Shown: positions 10,165-19,458, numbered from the stretch's first letter. The stretch is 45,522 nucleotides of DNA from Brevibacterium senegalense (GCA_020743695.1 DYUK01000225.1:1-45522), one strand, 5' to 3'. Notes: a model not told the origin generated them from the letters alone. A program made the numbers and translations.

Positions 10165-11220
10165 ATGTCCGACGAGACGACCGATCCGCACTCGACCCGA
10201 GGCAACTACATCTCCCAGGGGCAGGAGTTCACCCGGGACACGAACTACATCGAGGACCGGATCCTCGACGATCCGCAGGCGCAGTGGCCCGTCGAGGCCG
10301 GCCGCTACCGCCTCATCGCCGCCCGCGCGTGCCCGTGGGCCAACCGCACGATGATCGTCCGCCGCCTGCTGGGGCTGGAGGACGCGATCTCGCTGGGCAT
10401 GCCGGGACCCACGCACGACGTGCGGTCGTGGACGTTCGACCTGGATCCCGGCGGGGTCGACCCCGTCCTGGGCATCGAGCGCCTCCAGCAGGCCTTCTTC
10501 GCCCGCTTCCGCGACTATCCGCGCGGCATCACGGTGCCCGCGATCGTCGACGTCCCCACGGGTGCCGTCGTGACGAACGACTTCCCGCAGATCACCCTCG
10601 ACTTCTCCTCGCAGTGGACGCGCTTCCACCGCGAGGGCGCACCGGACCTCTATCCGGAGGAGCTGCGCGAGGAGATGGACCCCCTCATGCGCCTCATCTA
10701 CACGGAGATCAACAACGGGGTCTACCGGTGCGGGTTCGCGGGCGGGCAGGAGGCCTACGAGTCCGCGTTCGACCGCCTCTTCACCGCGCTCGACACGATC
10801 GAGGAGCGCCTCACCACCCGCCGCTTCCTCATGGGCGATCGAATCACGGAGGCGGACGTGCGCCTCTTCACGACGCTCGCCCGCTTCGATCCCGTCTACT
10901 ACTCGCACTTCAAGTGCAACCGGCAGCGGCTGTCCGACTTCCCGGCGCTGTGGGGCTACGCCCGCGATCTGTTCGCCACACCGGGATTCGGCGACACCGT
11001 CGACTTCCAGCAGATCAAGGAGCACTACTACATCGTCCACGAGGACATCAATCCCACCCGGGTCGTCCCCGTGGGCCCGGACCTGTCCGGCTGGCTGGAG
11101 CCGCACGGCCGCGAGTCGCTGGCGGACACCCCGCCGTTCGGCGACGGCACCCCGCCCGAGGCCCCCAGGCCGGACGAGGTCGTCCCGACCGCGCACACCC
11201 CGTGGGCCTGGACGGACTGA
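10165..11220 (+). CDS. Glutathionyl-hydroquinone reductase-like / ECM4-type glutathione S-transferase family protein
   Basis: MSDETTDPHSTRGNYIS...RACPWANRTMIVRRLLGLED...ITEADVRLFTTLARFDPVYYSHFKCN; GGAAGGAG SD before ATG 10165. Confidence 0.9.
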   Translation: MSDETTDPHSTRGNYISQGQEFTRDTNYIEDRILDDPQAQWPVEAGRYRLIAARACPWANRTMIVRRLLGLEDAISLGMPGPTHDVRSWTFDLDPGGVDPVLGIERLQQAFFARFRDYPRGITVPAIVDVPTGAVVTNDFPQITLDFSSQWTRFHREGAPDLYPEELREEMDPLMRLIYTEINNGVYRCGFAGGQEAYESAFDRLFTALDTIEERLTTRRFLMGDRITEADVRLFTTLARFDPVYYSHFKCNRQRLSDFPALWGYARDLFATPGFGDTVDFQQIKEHYYIVHEDINPTRVVPVGPDLSGWLEPHGRESLADTPPFGDGTPPEAPRPDEVVPTAHTPWAWTD

Positions 11221-11231
11221 GTCTCAGTCCG
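11213..11231. terminator. Palindrome shared by convergent gene ends
   Basis: CGGACTGAG-T-CTCAGTCCG, 9-bp inverted repeat containing both stop codons (TGA 11218-11220; TCA 11224-11226). Confidence 0.6.
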
Positions 11232-11943
11232 CTGCCGGTGCCTCCGCCGGACCCTCGCCCCGCCGGGCGCGGGTCCGGCGGACCCGCTTGACGATCCACC
11301 AGACGACGGCGACGCCCACGACGACGATGACGGCCTTCTGGAACCACCCGGCGTACGTCTCGATGATCGCGTAGTTCTCCCCCACCCAGAACCCCAGCAC
11401 GACGAACACGGTGTTCCAGATGAGGGACCCGGCCATCGTGAGGAGGACGAAGGTGCTCTGGCTCATCCGCTCGATGCCGGCGGGGATGGAGATGAGGGAG
11501 CGGAAGATGGGGATCATGCGGCCGAAGAAGACCGCCTTCTTCCCGTGCCGGCCGAACCAGGCGACGGTCCGGTCGACGTCCGCGGGGTCGACGAGCGGCA
11601 GCTTCGCCGCCCAGCCGGTGATCCGCTCGTGGCCGAAGGCGCGGCCCACCCAGTAGAGCGCGATCGCGCCCACGACCGAGCCGATCGTCGCCCACGCGAT
11701 CGCGGAGACGAGGCTCATCTCCCCCAGGCTCGCGGTGAAGCCGGCCAGCGGCAGGATGAGCTCGCTGGGGATGGGCGGGAAGAGGTTCTCGAGGGCGACG
11801 AGCAGCCCCACCCCGGGCGCCCCCAGCATCTCCATGACCGTGACCACCCACTCCGTGAACCGGTCCATGAAGGACGTGCCCTGCGCGGCCGGATCCTCGG
11901 CTGCAACGAGGAGGCGGGACAGGTGTGCCGTCGAGACGCTCAT
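11224..11943 (-). CDS. DedA (SNARE-associated/VTT) family membrane protein
   Basis: LENLFPPIPSELILPLAGF, GRAFGHERI, FFGRMIPIFRSLISIPAGIERM; start MSVSTAHLSRLL. Confidence 0.9.
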   Translation of the reverse strand: MSVSTAHLSRLLVAAEDPAAQGTSFMDRFTEWVVTVMEMLGAPGVGLLVALENLFPPIPSELILPLAGFTASLGEMSLVSAIAWATIGSVVGAIALYWVGRAFGHERITGWAAKLPLVDPADVDRTVAWFGRHGKKAVFFGRMIPIFRSLISIPAGIERMSQSTFVLLTMAGSLIWNTVFVVLGFWVGENYAIIETYAGWFQKAVIVVVGVAVVWWIVKRVRRTRARRGEGPAEAPAAD

Positions 11944-11950
11944 GCGGGCC

Positions 11951-11956
11951 AGCATA
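11951..11956 (-). promoter_or_regulatory. Candidate -10 (TATGCT) of leaderless ATG start of dedA
   Basis: Minus strand TATGCT-GGCCCGC-ATG (7 nt spacing). Confidence 0.5.
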
Positions 11957-12048
11957 GAGGCTGGGCCCGAGCGTCCCTCACACGCGCGTGTCAGGCTGCG
12001 GTGCGACGCGGGGGCGGCGGTTCCGCTCCGAAGTCCGATTCCCGCACG

Positions 12049-12054
12049 TAGGAT
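12049..12054 (+). promoter_or_regulatory. Candidate -10 (TAGGAT) of leaderless ATG start
   Basis: TAGGAT-GGCAGAC-ATG (7 nt spacing). Confidence 0.5.
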
Positions 12055-12061
12055 GGCAGAC

Positions 12062-13138
12062 ATGACCGCCACTGCGCACGCATCCGACCGGATCCTCACG
12101 ACGTCGAAGCGGGCCGCGGGACAGGGCGCCGCCCAGCAGCTCCTGCGCCGGCCCGTGGTCGCCCACCTGCAGCAGACGCTCGCCCGCTACGGCGACCGGC
12201 TGGGCAACCAGTTCGCCGCCGCGATCACCTACTTCCTGGTGCTCGCGCTCATCCCCATCCTCATGTTCGCGTTCTCCGCGCTGGGCTTCTTCCTCGAAGT
12301 GGTCCGTCCGGACCTCATGGGGGTCGTGAGCGACCAGATCGAGTCCGTGGGCGGCGGCGACCAGATCGTCGACATGCTCCAGCAGTTCCTGAGCGGCTGG
12401 CGCGGCGTGGGTATCGTCGCGATCCTGTCCGCGCTGTACACGGCGCAGGGATTCATGGGGAACCTCAAGGACGCCGTCCGCTCGCAGCTCTCCGACGAGG
12501 GCGTGCAGAAGGATCAGGACGGGTTCGTCCCGCGCGTCGTCAACAACACCCTGACCCTGCTGGTCGTGCTGGTGGGTGCGGGACTCGCGGTGTCGCTCAC
12601 GATCGTGTCCTCCAGCCTGCGCTCCGTCATCGTCCGCTGGCTGGAGCTGCCGGGCTGGATGGATCCGGTCTTCCAGCTGGTCCCCCTGCTCGTGTCCGTC
12701 GGCACCTTCTGGGTCCTGCTGTTCGTCGTCTTCACCCTGCTGCCCTCGGAGTCGATCGAGTCGCGGACGAAGGCGAAGGGCGCTCTCATCGGCGCGATCG
12801 CCCTGGCGCTCATCGTCCGCTTCGCGACGCTGCTCATCGACATGTTCTCCGGCTCCCCCACGGCCGCCCTCTTCGGTCCCGTCATCGCGATCATGCTCTC
12901 GCTCAACATCGTCGCCCGCATCATCCTCATGGTCGCGGCGTGGATGGGGACCGCGGACGACCACTCGATGTTCCAGCAGGTCGTGACCGCCGCGGATTCC
13001 GGCGCGGATCCCCGGCTCACAGCGCCGCCGCACGGGGACACCACGGCGGAGACCGCGATGACGTTCGTCGCCGCCGCCGGACTCATCGCGCTCACGATCG
13101 TGGGCTTCAACCGCTTCCAGCAGCGCGACGGCGACTGA
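12062..13138 (+). CDS. YihY/BrkB family inner membrane protein
   Basis: MTATAHASDRILTT...GDRLGNQFAAAITYFLVLALIPILMFAFSALGFF...; multiple TM helices. Confidence 0.88.
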   Translation: MTATAHASDRILTTSKRAAGQGAAQQLLRRPVVAHLQQTLARYGDRLGNQFAAAITYFLVLALIPILMFAFSALGFFLEVVRPDLMGVVSDQIESVGGGDQIVDMLQQFLSGWRGVGIVAILSALYTAQGFMGNLKDAVRSQLSDEGVQKDQDGFVPRVVNNTLTLLVVLVGAGLAVSLTIVSSSLRSVIVRWLELPGWMDPVFQLVPLLVSVGTFWVLLFVVFTLLPSESIESRTKAKGALIGAIALALIVRFATLLIDMFSGSPTAALFGPVIAIMLSLNIVARIILMVAAWMGTADDHSMFQQVVTAADSGADPRLTAPPHGDTTAETAMTFVAAAGLIALTIVGFNRFQQRDGD

Positions 13139-13143
13139 TCCCC

Positions 13144-13159
13144 GCCGGCACCGGCCGGC
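13144..13159 (+). terminator. Putative hairpin after BrkB-like gene
   Basis: GCCGGC-ACCG-GCCGGC immediately downstream of the stop codon; no U-tract. Confidence 0.4.
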
Positions 13160-13227
13160 TCCGCCCCGCGCGGACGGCCGTGCGTAGAATGGGCCGGACA
13201 CCACCGTGGAGTGAAAGGGTTCGTCTC

Positions 13228-14670
13228 TTGACCGACCAGATCGAGGCCGCCGCCCAGTCGTGGGCCGCCAAGCAGCGCGCAGCGGAGGGGCTGATCCCCC
13301 TCGTGGGCCGCCTGTACCGCGAGAACGACGTCCTGCTGACCGTGTACGGGCGCAGTCTTCTCAACAAGTCCGTCACCGGGATCATCAAGGCGCACCGCTA
13401 CGCGCGCCACTTCGACGGCGTCGAGCTGGACCTGGACGAGACGCTCGCGATCGCGCAGCAGCTGGTGGAGCTGGACCTGGGTACCAGCACGATCGACCTG
13501 GGCCGCCTCGCGGCGTCCGTCCGGACCGGCGGCGACGTCGCCTCGGTCCTGGCGGAGCAGCTCGCCGAGGTCGTGGGCGCCACCGCGTCCGCGGACCCCG
13601 GCCCGCGCGACGTCGTCCTCTACGGCTTCGGCCGGATCGGCCGCCTCCTGGCCCGCATCCTCATCGACCGCGCCGGCGGCACCGGTCTGCGCCTGCGTGC
13701 GATCGTCGTGCGCCGCAGCGGCAAGGGCGGCGAGGACATCGTCAAGCGCGCCTCCCTGCTGCGTCGCGACTCCGTGCACGGGAAGTTCGACGGCACGATC
13801 GTCGTCGACCAGGAGAACGAGACGATCCTCGCCAACGGCACCCTCATCCAGGTCATCTACTCGGACGACCCGTCGACCGTCGACTACACCGCCCACGGGA
13901 TCGACGACGCGATCATCGTCGACAACACGGGCATCTGGCGCGACGACGCGGGACTGCGGAAGCACCTGGCGAGCCCCGGCGCCTCGAAGGTCATCCTCAC
14001 GGCGCCCGGCAAGGGCGAGGTGAAGAACATCGTCTTCGGCGTGAACTCCGATGCGATCGGCCCGGAGGACGACGTCCTGTCCGCCGCGTCCTGCACGACG
14101 AACGCGATCACCCCGGTCCTCAAGGTGCTGAACGACGAGTTCGGCGTGGTGAACGGGCACGTCGAGACCGTCCACTCGTTCACGAACGACCAGAACCTCA
14201 TCGACAACTACCACAAGGGATCGCGGCGCGGTCGCGCCGCCGGACTCAACATGGTGCTGACGGAGACGGGGGCCGCGAAGGCCGTCGCGAAGGCCCTGCC
14301 GGAGTTCGCGGGCAAGCTCTCCGGGAACGCGATCCGCGTGCCCACGCCCAACGTGTCGATGGCGGTCCTCAACCTCAACCTGGAGCGCGAGACGACGGTC
14401 GAGGAGCTCAACACGTTCCTGCGGAACACCTCGCTGCACTCACCGCTGCGGAACCAGATCGACTACATCGCCTCGCCCGAGGTCGTGTCGACGGACCTCG
14501 TGGGCTCGAAGCGCGCGGGCGTGGTCGACGGCCTCGCGACGATCGTCGACGGCACCCGCGTCGTCGTGTACGTCTGGTACGACAACGAGTTCGGCTACTC
14601 GTGCCAGGTCATCCGCTGCGTCGCGCAGATGGCGGGGCTGGACATGCCCACGCTGCCGGCCCTGGCCTGA
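13228..14670 (+). CDS. Glyceraldehyde-3-phosphate dehydrogenase, long form (480 aa, about 130 aa N-terminal extension)
   Basis: YGFGRIGRLLARILIDR, SAASCTTNAITPVLKVLNDEFG, VVVYVWYDNEFGYSCQV; TTG start at 13228 preceded by GGAGTGAAAGGG. Confidence 0.9.
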   Translation: MTDQIEAAAQSWAAKQRAAEGLIPLVGRLYRENDVLLTVYGRSLLNKSVTGIIKAHRYARHFDGVELDLDETLAIAQQLVELDLGTSTIDLGRLAASVRTGGDVASVLAEQLAEVVGATASADPGPRDVVLYGFGRIGRLLARILIDRAGGTGLRLRAIVVRRSGKGGEDIVKRASLLRRDSVHGKFDGTIVVDQENETILANGTLIQVIYSDDPSTVDYTAHGIDDAIIVDNTGIWRDDAGLRKHLASPGASKVILTAPGKGEVKNIVFGVNSDAIGPEDDVLSAASCTTNAITPVLKVLNDEFGVVNGHVETVHSFTNDQNLIDNYHKGSRRGRAAGLNMVLTETGAAKAVAKALPEFAGKLSGNAIRVPTPNVSMAVLNLNLERETTVEELNTFLRNTSLHSPLRNQIDYIASPEVVSTDLVGSKRAGVVDGLATIVDGTRVVVYVWYDNEFGYSCQVIRCVAQMAGLDMPTLPALA

Positions 14671-14689
14671 ACGCTCCCCCGGTGCTCCC

Positions 14690-16192
14690 ATGACCCGCAT
14701 CCTCGCGATCGATGAGGGGACCACCTCGACCCGTGCGGCCGTCCTCGACGAGGACGGCCGCACGGTCGCATCCGCGTCCCGCGAATTCCACCAGTCGTTC
14801 CCGCAGCCGGGCCGCGTCGAGCACGACGCGCTGGAGATCTGGCGGGTGACCCGCGAGATGATCGGCCAGGTGCTGGGCACCAGTCAGCTGACGGCTGCGG
14901 ACATCGACTGCATCGGCATCACCGATCAGCGCGAGACGACGGTCGTGTGGGACCGGACGACGGGTCGCCCGCTGGCACCGGCGATCGTCTGGCAGGACAC
15001 GCGCGGCGGTGACATCGTCGCCCGCCTCGAGGAGTCCCACGGGGAGACGATCACGCGGATCACGGGGCTGCCGCCGGCCACCTACTTCTCCGCCGTCAAA
15101 CTGCTGTGGCTCCTCGAGGAGGTCCCTCAGGTCCGGGAGGCCGCGGAGTCCGACCGGCTGCTGTTCGGCACGATCGACACGTGGCTCATCTGGAACCTGA
15201 CGGGCGGGGTGCAGGGCGGTCTGCACCTGACGGACGTGACGAACGCGTCCCGCACGATGCTCATGGACCTCGAGACCCTCGACTGGTCGGAGGAGATGCT
15301 CGCGCTCACGGGCATCCCCCGCGACGTCCTGCCCCGGATCCGGCCCTCGATCGGCGACTTCGGCGTCGTCGACGACCGGCACCTGCTGGGCGGCGTGCCC
15401 ATCACCGGCGTCCTGGGCGACCAGCAGGCGGCGGCGTTCGGCCAGTGCGCCTTCTCCCCCGGCGACACGAAGAGCACATACGGGACCGGGTGCTTCCTCC
15501 TCACGAACACCGGCTCCCGGATCCCGCGCGCCGGCGGCGGCCTCATCACGACGGTCGCGTTCCAGCGGAAGGGGCACGACGCGCAGTACGCGCTCGAGGG
15601 TTCGATCGCCGTCGCGGGCTCCCTCGTGCAGTGGCTGCGCGACAACCTGGGCATCATCCGGGACTCCGCGGAGGTCGAGGAGCTCGCGGACTCCGTCGAG
15701 GATTCCGGCGACGTCTACTTCGTCCCCGCCTTCTCCGGCCTCTACGCACCGCGGTGGAAGCCCGATGCGCGCGGCACGATCGTGGGGCTGACCCGCTACT
15801 CGACCCGCGCGCACGTGGCCCGCGCCGCGCTCGAGTCGACGGTCTTCCAGACGGCGGAGGTCATCGAGGTGCTGCGGGACGAGTCCGGTTTCGACATCGC
15901 CTCGATCCGCGCGGACGGCGGGATGGCCGTCAACGACGCGCTCCTCCAGTTCCAGGCGGACATCTCCGACTGCGAGGTGGTGCGCGGCGGGATCGAGTCG
16001 ACCGCGCTGGGAGCCGCCTTCGCCGCGGGCATCGGGCACGGCCTCTACGCGGGCACGGAGGACGTCCGGGCACTCTGGGCGGAGACCGGTCGCTGGAGGC
16101 CGCAGATGGATCCCCACGACCGCGCGCACCGGCGCGACCGCTGGGAGTCCGCCGTCCAGCGGTCCCTGGGCTGGGCTCAGCTGCGGACGTAA
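14690..16192 (+). CDS. glpK: Glycerol kinase
   Basis: MTRILAIDEGTTSTRAAVLDEDGR, GDQQAAAFGQCAFSPGDTKSTYGTGCFLLTNTG, ALEGSIAVAGSLVQWLRDNLGII. Confidence 0.96.
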   Translation: MTRILAIDEGTTSTRAAVLDEDGRTVASASREFHQSFPQPGRVEHDALEIWRVTREMIGQVLGTSQLTAADIDCIGITDQRETTVVWDRTTGRPLAPAIVWQDTRGGDIVARLEESHGETITRITGLPPATYFSAVKLLWLLEEVPQVREAAESDRLLFGTIDTWLIWNLTGGVQGGLHLTDVTNASRTMLMDLETLDWSEEMLALTGIPRDVLPRIRPSIGDFGVVDDRHLLGGVPITGVLGDQQAAAFGQCAFSPGDTKSTYGTGCFLLTNTGSRIPRAGGGLITTVAFQRKGHDAQYALEGSIAVAGSLVQWLRDNLGIIRDSAEVEELADSVEDSGDVYFVPAFSGLYAPRWKPDARGTIVGLTRYSTRAHVARAALESTVFQTAEVIEVLRDESGFDIASIRADGGMAVNDALLQFQADISDCEVVRGGIESTALGAAFAAGIGHGLYAGTEDVRALWAETGRWRPQMDPHDRAHRRDRWESAVQRSLGWAQLRT

Positions 16193-17136
16193 CCGGCCTG
16201 CAGGTCGACCGTCTGCGGGAACGGCTCGCCCGCCGTCCAACGGCGCCAGTGGTCGATGAACTGGTCGAGCAGGCGCTCGTTCCACCCCAGCGTGTCCCCG
16301 GACAGGTGCGCGGTGATGAGGGTGCGGGGTGCATCCCACAGGGGGTGGTCCTCCGGCAGCGGCTCCGGATCGACGACGTCCAGCCCCGCGCCCGCGATCG
16401 TGCCGCTCTGCAGCGCGTCCAGCAGGTCGTCGGTCACGGTGGACTCGCCCCGGCCGATGCTCACGAACCGTGCCGTGGGCTTCATCGCGGCGAAGACGTC
16501 CCGATCGAACAGGCCGCGGGTGTCCTCCGTCAGCGGTGCCGCGTTGATGAGCCAGTCGACCGCGCCCACATGGTCGGTCAGGTCGACGGAGTCGTGGATG
16601 ACGGAGAAGTCGTCGTCGCCGGCCCGCGCCCGGGTGCCCGCGCCCTCGACCCGGACGCCGAGGCCGCGCAGCAGTCGTGCGATCCGCCGGCCGATGCCGC
16701 CCACGCCCACGACGAGGGCGCGGGTGCCCGCGACGGTCTCCGTCTCCCGCCGCTGCCACACGTGCGCCCGCTGCAGGTCGAGGCTGCGGACGGAGTCCTT
16801 CGCGAACGCGAGGACGACGCCCAGCACGTACTCCGCGATCGCCTGGTCGAAGATGCCGTGGGCGTTCGTGACCGTCACGTCCCGGGCCCGCAGGAGTCCC
16901 GGGAACCGCAGCGTGTCGATACCCGCACTGGCCGCGTGCACCCAGCGCAGGCGGTCCGCGGCCGGCAGCGCGTCCTGCAGCGCGGTGGAGAAGAAGTCCC
17001 ACAGCAGGAGCGCGTCCGTCCCCGGCAGTGCGTCTGCGAGGGTGTCCGCGTGGGCCCAGCGCACCTCTGCGTCGAGGGTGTCGAGGACGGCCGGCCGGCC
17101 GCGTCGGTCCGAGGTGAGGATCGTGAGGACGGTCAT
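16177..17136 (-). CDS. D-2-hydroxyacid dehydrogenase family NAD(P)-binding protein
   Basis: ALVVGVGGIGRRIARLLRGLGVRVEG, VDWLINAAPLTEDTRGLFD, SIGRGESTVTDDLLDALQSGTIAGAGLDVVDPEPLPEDHPLWD; 3' end overlaps glpK by 16 bp. Confidence 0.9.
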   Translation of the reverse strand: MTVLTILTSDRRGRPAVLDTLDAEVRWAHADTLADALPGTDALLLWDFFSTALQDALPAADRLRWVHAASAGIDTLRFPGLLRARDVTVTNAHGIFDQAIAEYVLGVVLAFAKDSVRSLDLQRAHVWQRRETETVAGTRALVVGVGGIGRRIARLLRGLGVRVEGAGTRARAGDDDFSVIHDSVDLTDHVGAVDWLINAAPLTEDTRGLFDRDVFAAMKPTARFVSIGRGESTVTDDLLDALQSGTIAGAGLDVVDPEPLPEDHPLWDAPRTLITAHLSGDTLGWNERLLDQFIDHWRRWTAGEPFPQTVDLQAGYVRS

Positions 17137-17165
17137 GCTCCCATCCTCTCATCCCCGCCGGACGC

Positions 17166-18758
17166 TCAGACCGCGGCGTCCTCCCCCTCCAGGACCGTCC
17201 GCTCGACCGGCGTGTTCGACGTGGCCAGCGGCTTGGGCTCGATGAAGCACGCGATGACGCAGCCCACGAGCGCCAGCGGTGCGATCCACAGGTACAGCGG
17301 GACGAGCGCGTCGTTGTACGAGGTCACGACCACGTCGAAGACCGGCTGCGGCAGGTGCGCGACGATGTCGGGGGTGATGCTGTTCGCGTGCGCCGCCTGG
17401 TCCGCGGCACCCGGCACCCCGGCCAGCCCCTCCTGCAGGTTCGTGACGAGACGCGTGGTGAAGAGCGTGCCCACGAGCGACATGCCCAGCGTGCCGCCCA
17501 CCTGCCGGAAGTAGTTGTTCGACGCGGTCGCCGTGCCCACGAGGGACACGGGGAACGAGTTCTGCACGATGAGGACCAGCTGCTGCAGGGCCATGCCCAG
17601 ACCCACGCCGAACACGGCCAGGTCCGTCATGACGCGCCACAGCGGCGCGTCGGCCGTCAGCGTCGACAGGAGCACGAGGCCCACGGCGGCGACGAGCATG
17701 CCGGCGATCGGATAGACCTTGTAGCGGCCGGTGCGGGCGATGAGAAAGCCCACCGAGGTGCCCACGACGAGCATCGAGGCCATGAGGGGGATCATCGCGA
17801 GGCCCGCGACCGTGGGGGTCAGCCGGTGCGTCATCTGCAGGTACGTGGGCATGTAGGTGATGACGCCGAACATGCCGATCGACAGGCAGACGCCCGCGAT
17901 CGAGGCGAGGGTGAAGTTGCGGTCCCGGAACAGCCACATGGGGATGATGGGGCTGGCGACCCGCTGCTCGACGAACACGAAGACGACGGCGGAGGCGAGA
18001 CCCGCGACGATGAGTCCGATGATCTGCGGCGAGGCCCACTCGTACTGCGTGCCGCCCCACGCGGACAGGAGCACGACGGAGCTCGTGAAGACCGCGATGA
18101 GGGCGAGGCCCAGCGCGTCGACGGAGCGCTCGCCGGTGCGCGTGGCCGGGTCCTCGCGGAAGAAGACGGCCGTCGAGGCGATCGCGAGCAGACCCAGCGG
18201 CAGCGCCAGCAGGAAGGCCCAGCGCCACCCCGGCCCCTCGGTGAGCCAGCCGCCGATGAGCGGTCCCGCGACCGAGGAGACGGCGAAGACGGATCCCATG
18301 ATGCCCATGTACTTGCCGCGCTGGCGGGCGGGCACGACGGTCGCGATGATCGCCTGCGACAGGATCATCATGCCGCCGCCGCCCACGCCCTGGACGACGC
18401 GGCCCACGATGAGCCACGTCATGGACTCCGCGAAGAAGCCCATGACCGATCCGACCATGAAGACGGTGATCGCGCCGATGAAGAGCGGCTTGCGCCCCAG
18501 CTGGTCGCCCAGCCTGCCGTAGGCCGGCATGAGGATCGTCGACGACAGCATGAAGCCGGTCTGGATCCACATCATGCGGTCGACCCCGTCCAGTTCGCCC
18601 ACGATCGTGGGCAGCGCGGTCGCGAGGATCGTCTGGTTGAGGGAGAACATGAAGGTCGCGAGCATGAGCCCGATGAAGAGGGTGACGATCTGACCGGTCG
18701 CGGGGTCGGTCGTCCGCTCGGCGGTGCCGGTGGGCTGCGCAGCGGTGGAGGCGGTCAC
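17166..18758 (-). CDS. DHA2-type MFS drug efflux transporter (EmrB/QacA-like)
   Basis: FSLNQTILATALPTIVGELDG, YGRLGDQLGRKPLFIGAI, RVVQGVGGGGMMILSQAI, ~14 TM segments; GTG start overlaps tetR stop (GTGA). Confidence 0.93.
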   Translation of the reverse strand: MTASTAAQPTGTAERTTDPATGQIVTLFIGLMLATFMFSLNQTILATALPTIVGELDGVDRMMWIQTGFMLSSTILMPAYGRLGDQLGRKPLFIGAITVFMVGSVMGFFAESMTWLIVGRVVQGVGGGGMMILSQAIIATVVPARQRGKYMGIMGSVFAVSSVAGPLIGGWLTEGPGWRWAFLLALPLGLLAIASTAVFFREDPATRTGERSVDALGLALIAVFTSSVVLLSAWGGTQYEWASPQIIGLIVAGLASAVVFVFVEQRVASPIIPMWLFRDRNFTLASIAGVCLSIGMFGVITYMPTYLQMTHRLTPTVAGLAMIPLMASMLVVGTSVGFLIARTGRYKVYPIAGMLVAAVGLVLLSTLTADAPLWRVMTDLAVFGVGLGMALQQLVLIVQNSFPVSLVGTATASNNYFRQVGGTLGMSLVGTLFTTRLVTNLQEGLAGVPGAADQAAHANSITPDIVAHLPQPVFDVVVTSYNDALVPLYLWIAPLALVGCVIACFIEPKPLATSNTPVERTVLEGEDAAV

Positions 18759-19423
18759 AGGTGGGTCCCTTCCAGGACGGAGGTGAAGAGGTCGAGGGAG
18801 CGGTCGAAGCGCTCGTGCATCTGCTGCGCTGTGGGCTCCGGCCCGGAGTCGTCCGCGGCCGGGACGAACGAGTGGCGCAGCGGCGCGAACGCGATGATGA
18901 CGAGCATGCGGACCGTGTCGCGCGGTGTCGTCCCCGGCGGCACGTCCAGCCGGGACAGGCGCGAGGACAGGAGCGGCACCAGCTCGTCGATGAGGACGCC
19001 GGCCAGTGCCGTGTTGGCGTCGACCTTCCGCTGGACCAGCTCCGGGTGTCGCACCAGCAGGGCGCGCCGCAGCTGTTCGCTCTCGCCGTCGCCCAGCGAG
19101 AGCGAGAGGACCTCGCGGACGAGGCGCGCGATCACCGTCAGCAGGGAGCCGGAGAGATCGGCCCGGGCGACGACGGCTCGCACCGCCTGCGCATCGGGAC
19201 CGCTCGCGGGGCTGCCGATGATCGCGTCCTCCTTCGAGGCGAAGTAGTTGAAGAAGGTGCGCGCGGAGATGCCGGCGGCGTCCGCGATCTGCGCGACGGT
19301 CGCGGCGTCGAGGCCGCGCTCGAACGCCAGCCGCACCGCGGCCTCGTGGATCGCGGTGCGGGTCAGTCGCGCCTTGCGGTCGCGCAGCGATTCGCACGCG
19401 GCGGGGGTCTGTTCGTCGGTCAC
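18755..19423 (-). CDS. TetR family transcriptional regulator
   Basis: LTRTAIHEAAVRLAFERGLDAATVAQIADAAGISARTFFNYFASKEDAII (HTH); GTG start at 19423 (VTDEQTPAACESL). Confidence 0.92.
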   Translation of the reverse strand: MTDEQTPAACESLRDRKARLTRTAIHEAAVRLAFERGLDAATVAQIADAAGISARTFFNYFASKEDAIIGSPASGPDAQAVRAVVARADLSGSLLTVIARLVREVLSLSLGDGESEQLRRALLVRHPELVQRKVDANTALAGVLIDELVPLLSSRLSRLDVPPGTTPRDTVRMLVIIAFAPLRHSFVPAADDSGPEPTAQQMHERFDRSLDLFTSVLEGTHL

Positions 19424-19429
19424 CCCAGA

Positions 19430-19458
19430 ATTATGCAGTGCATGCAACGTTGCATCAA
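19430..19458 (-). promoter_or_regulatory. tetR-MFS promoter with overlapping operator palindrome
   Basis: Minus strand TTGATG-17 nt-CATAAT-6 nt-GTG; 14-bp perfect palindrome ATGCAACGTTGCAT at 19442-19455 covers part of the -35 and the spacer. Confidence 0.75.

Noticed and set aside
17355-19247. 630-aa plus-strand ORF antisense to the MFS/tetR pair
   Set aside because: Asp/His/Arg/Gly-rich antisense artefact; sense genes are clear.
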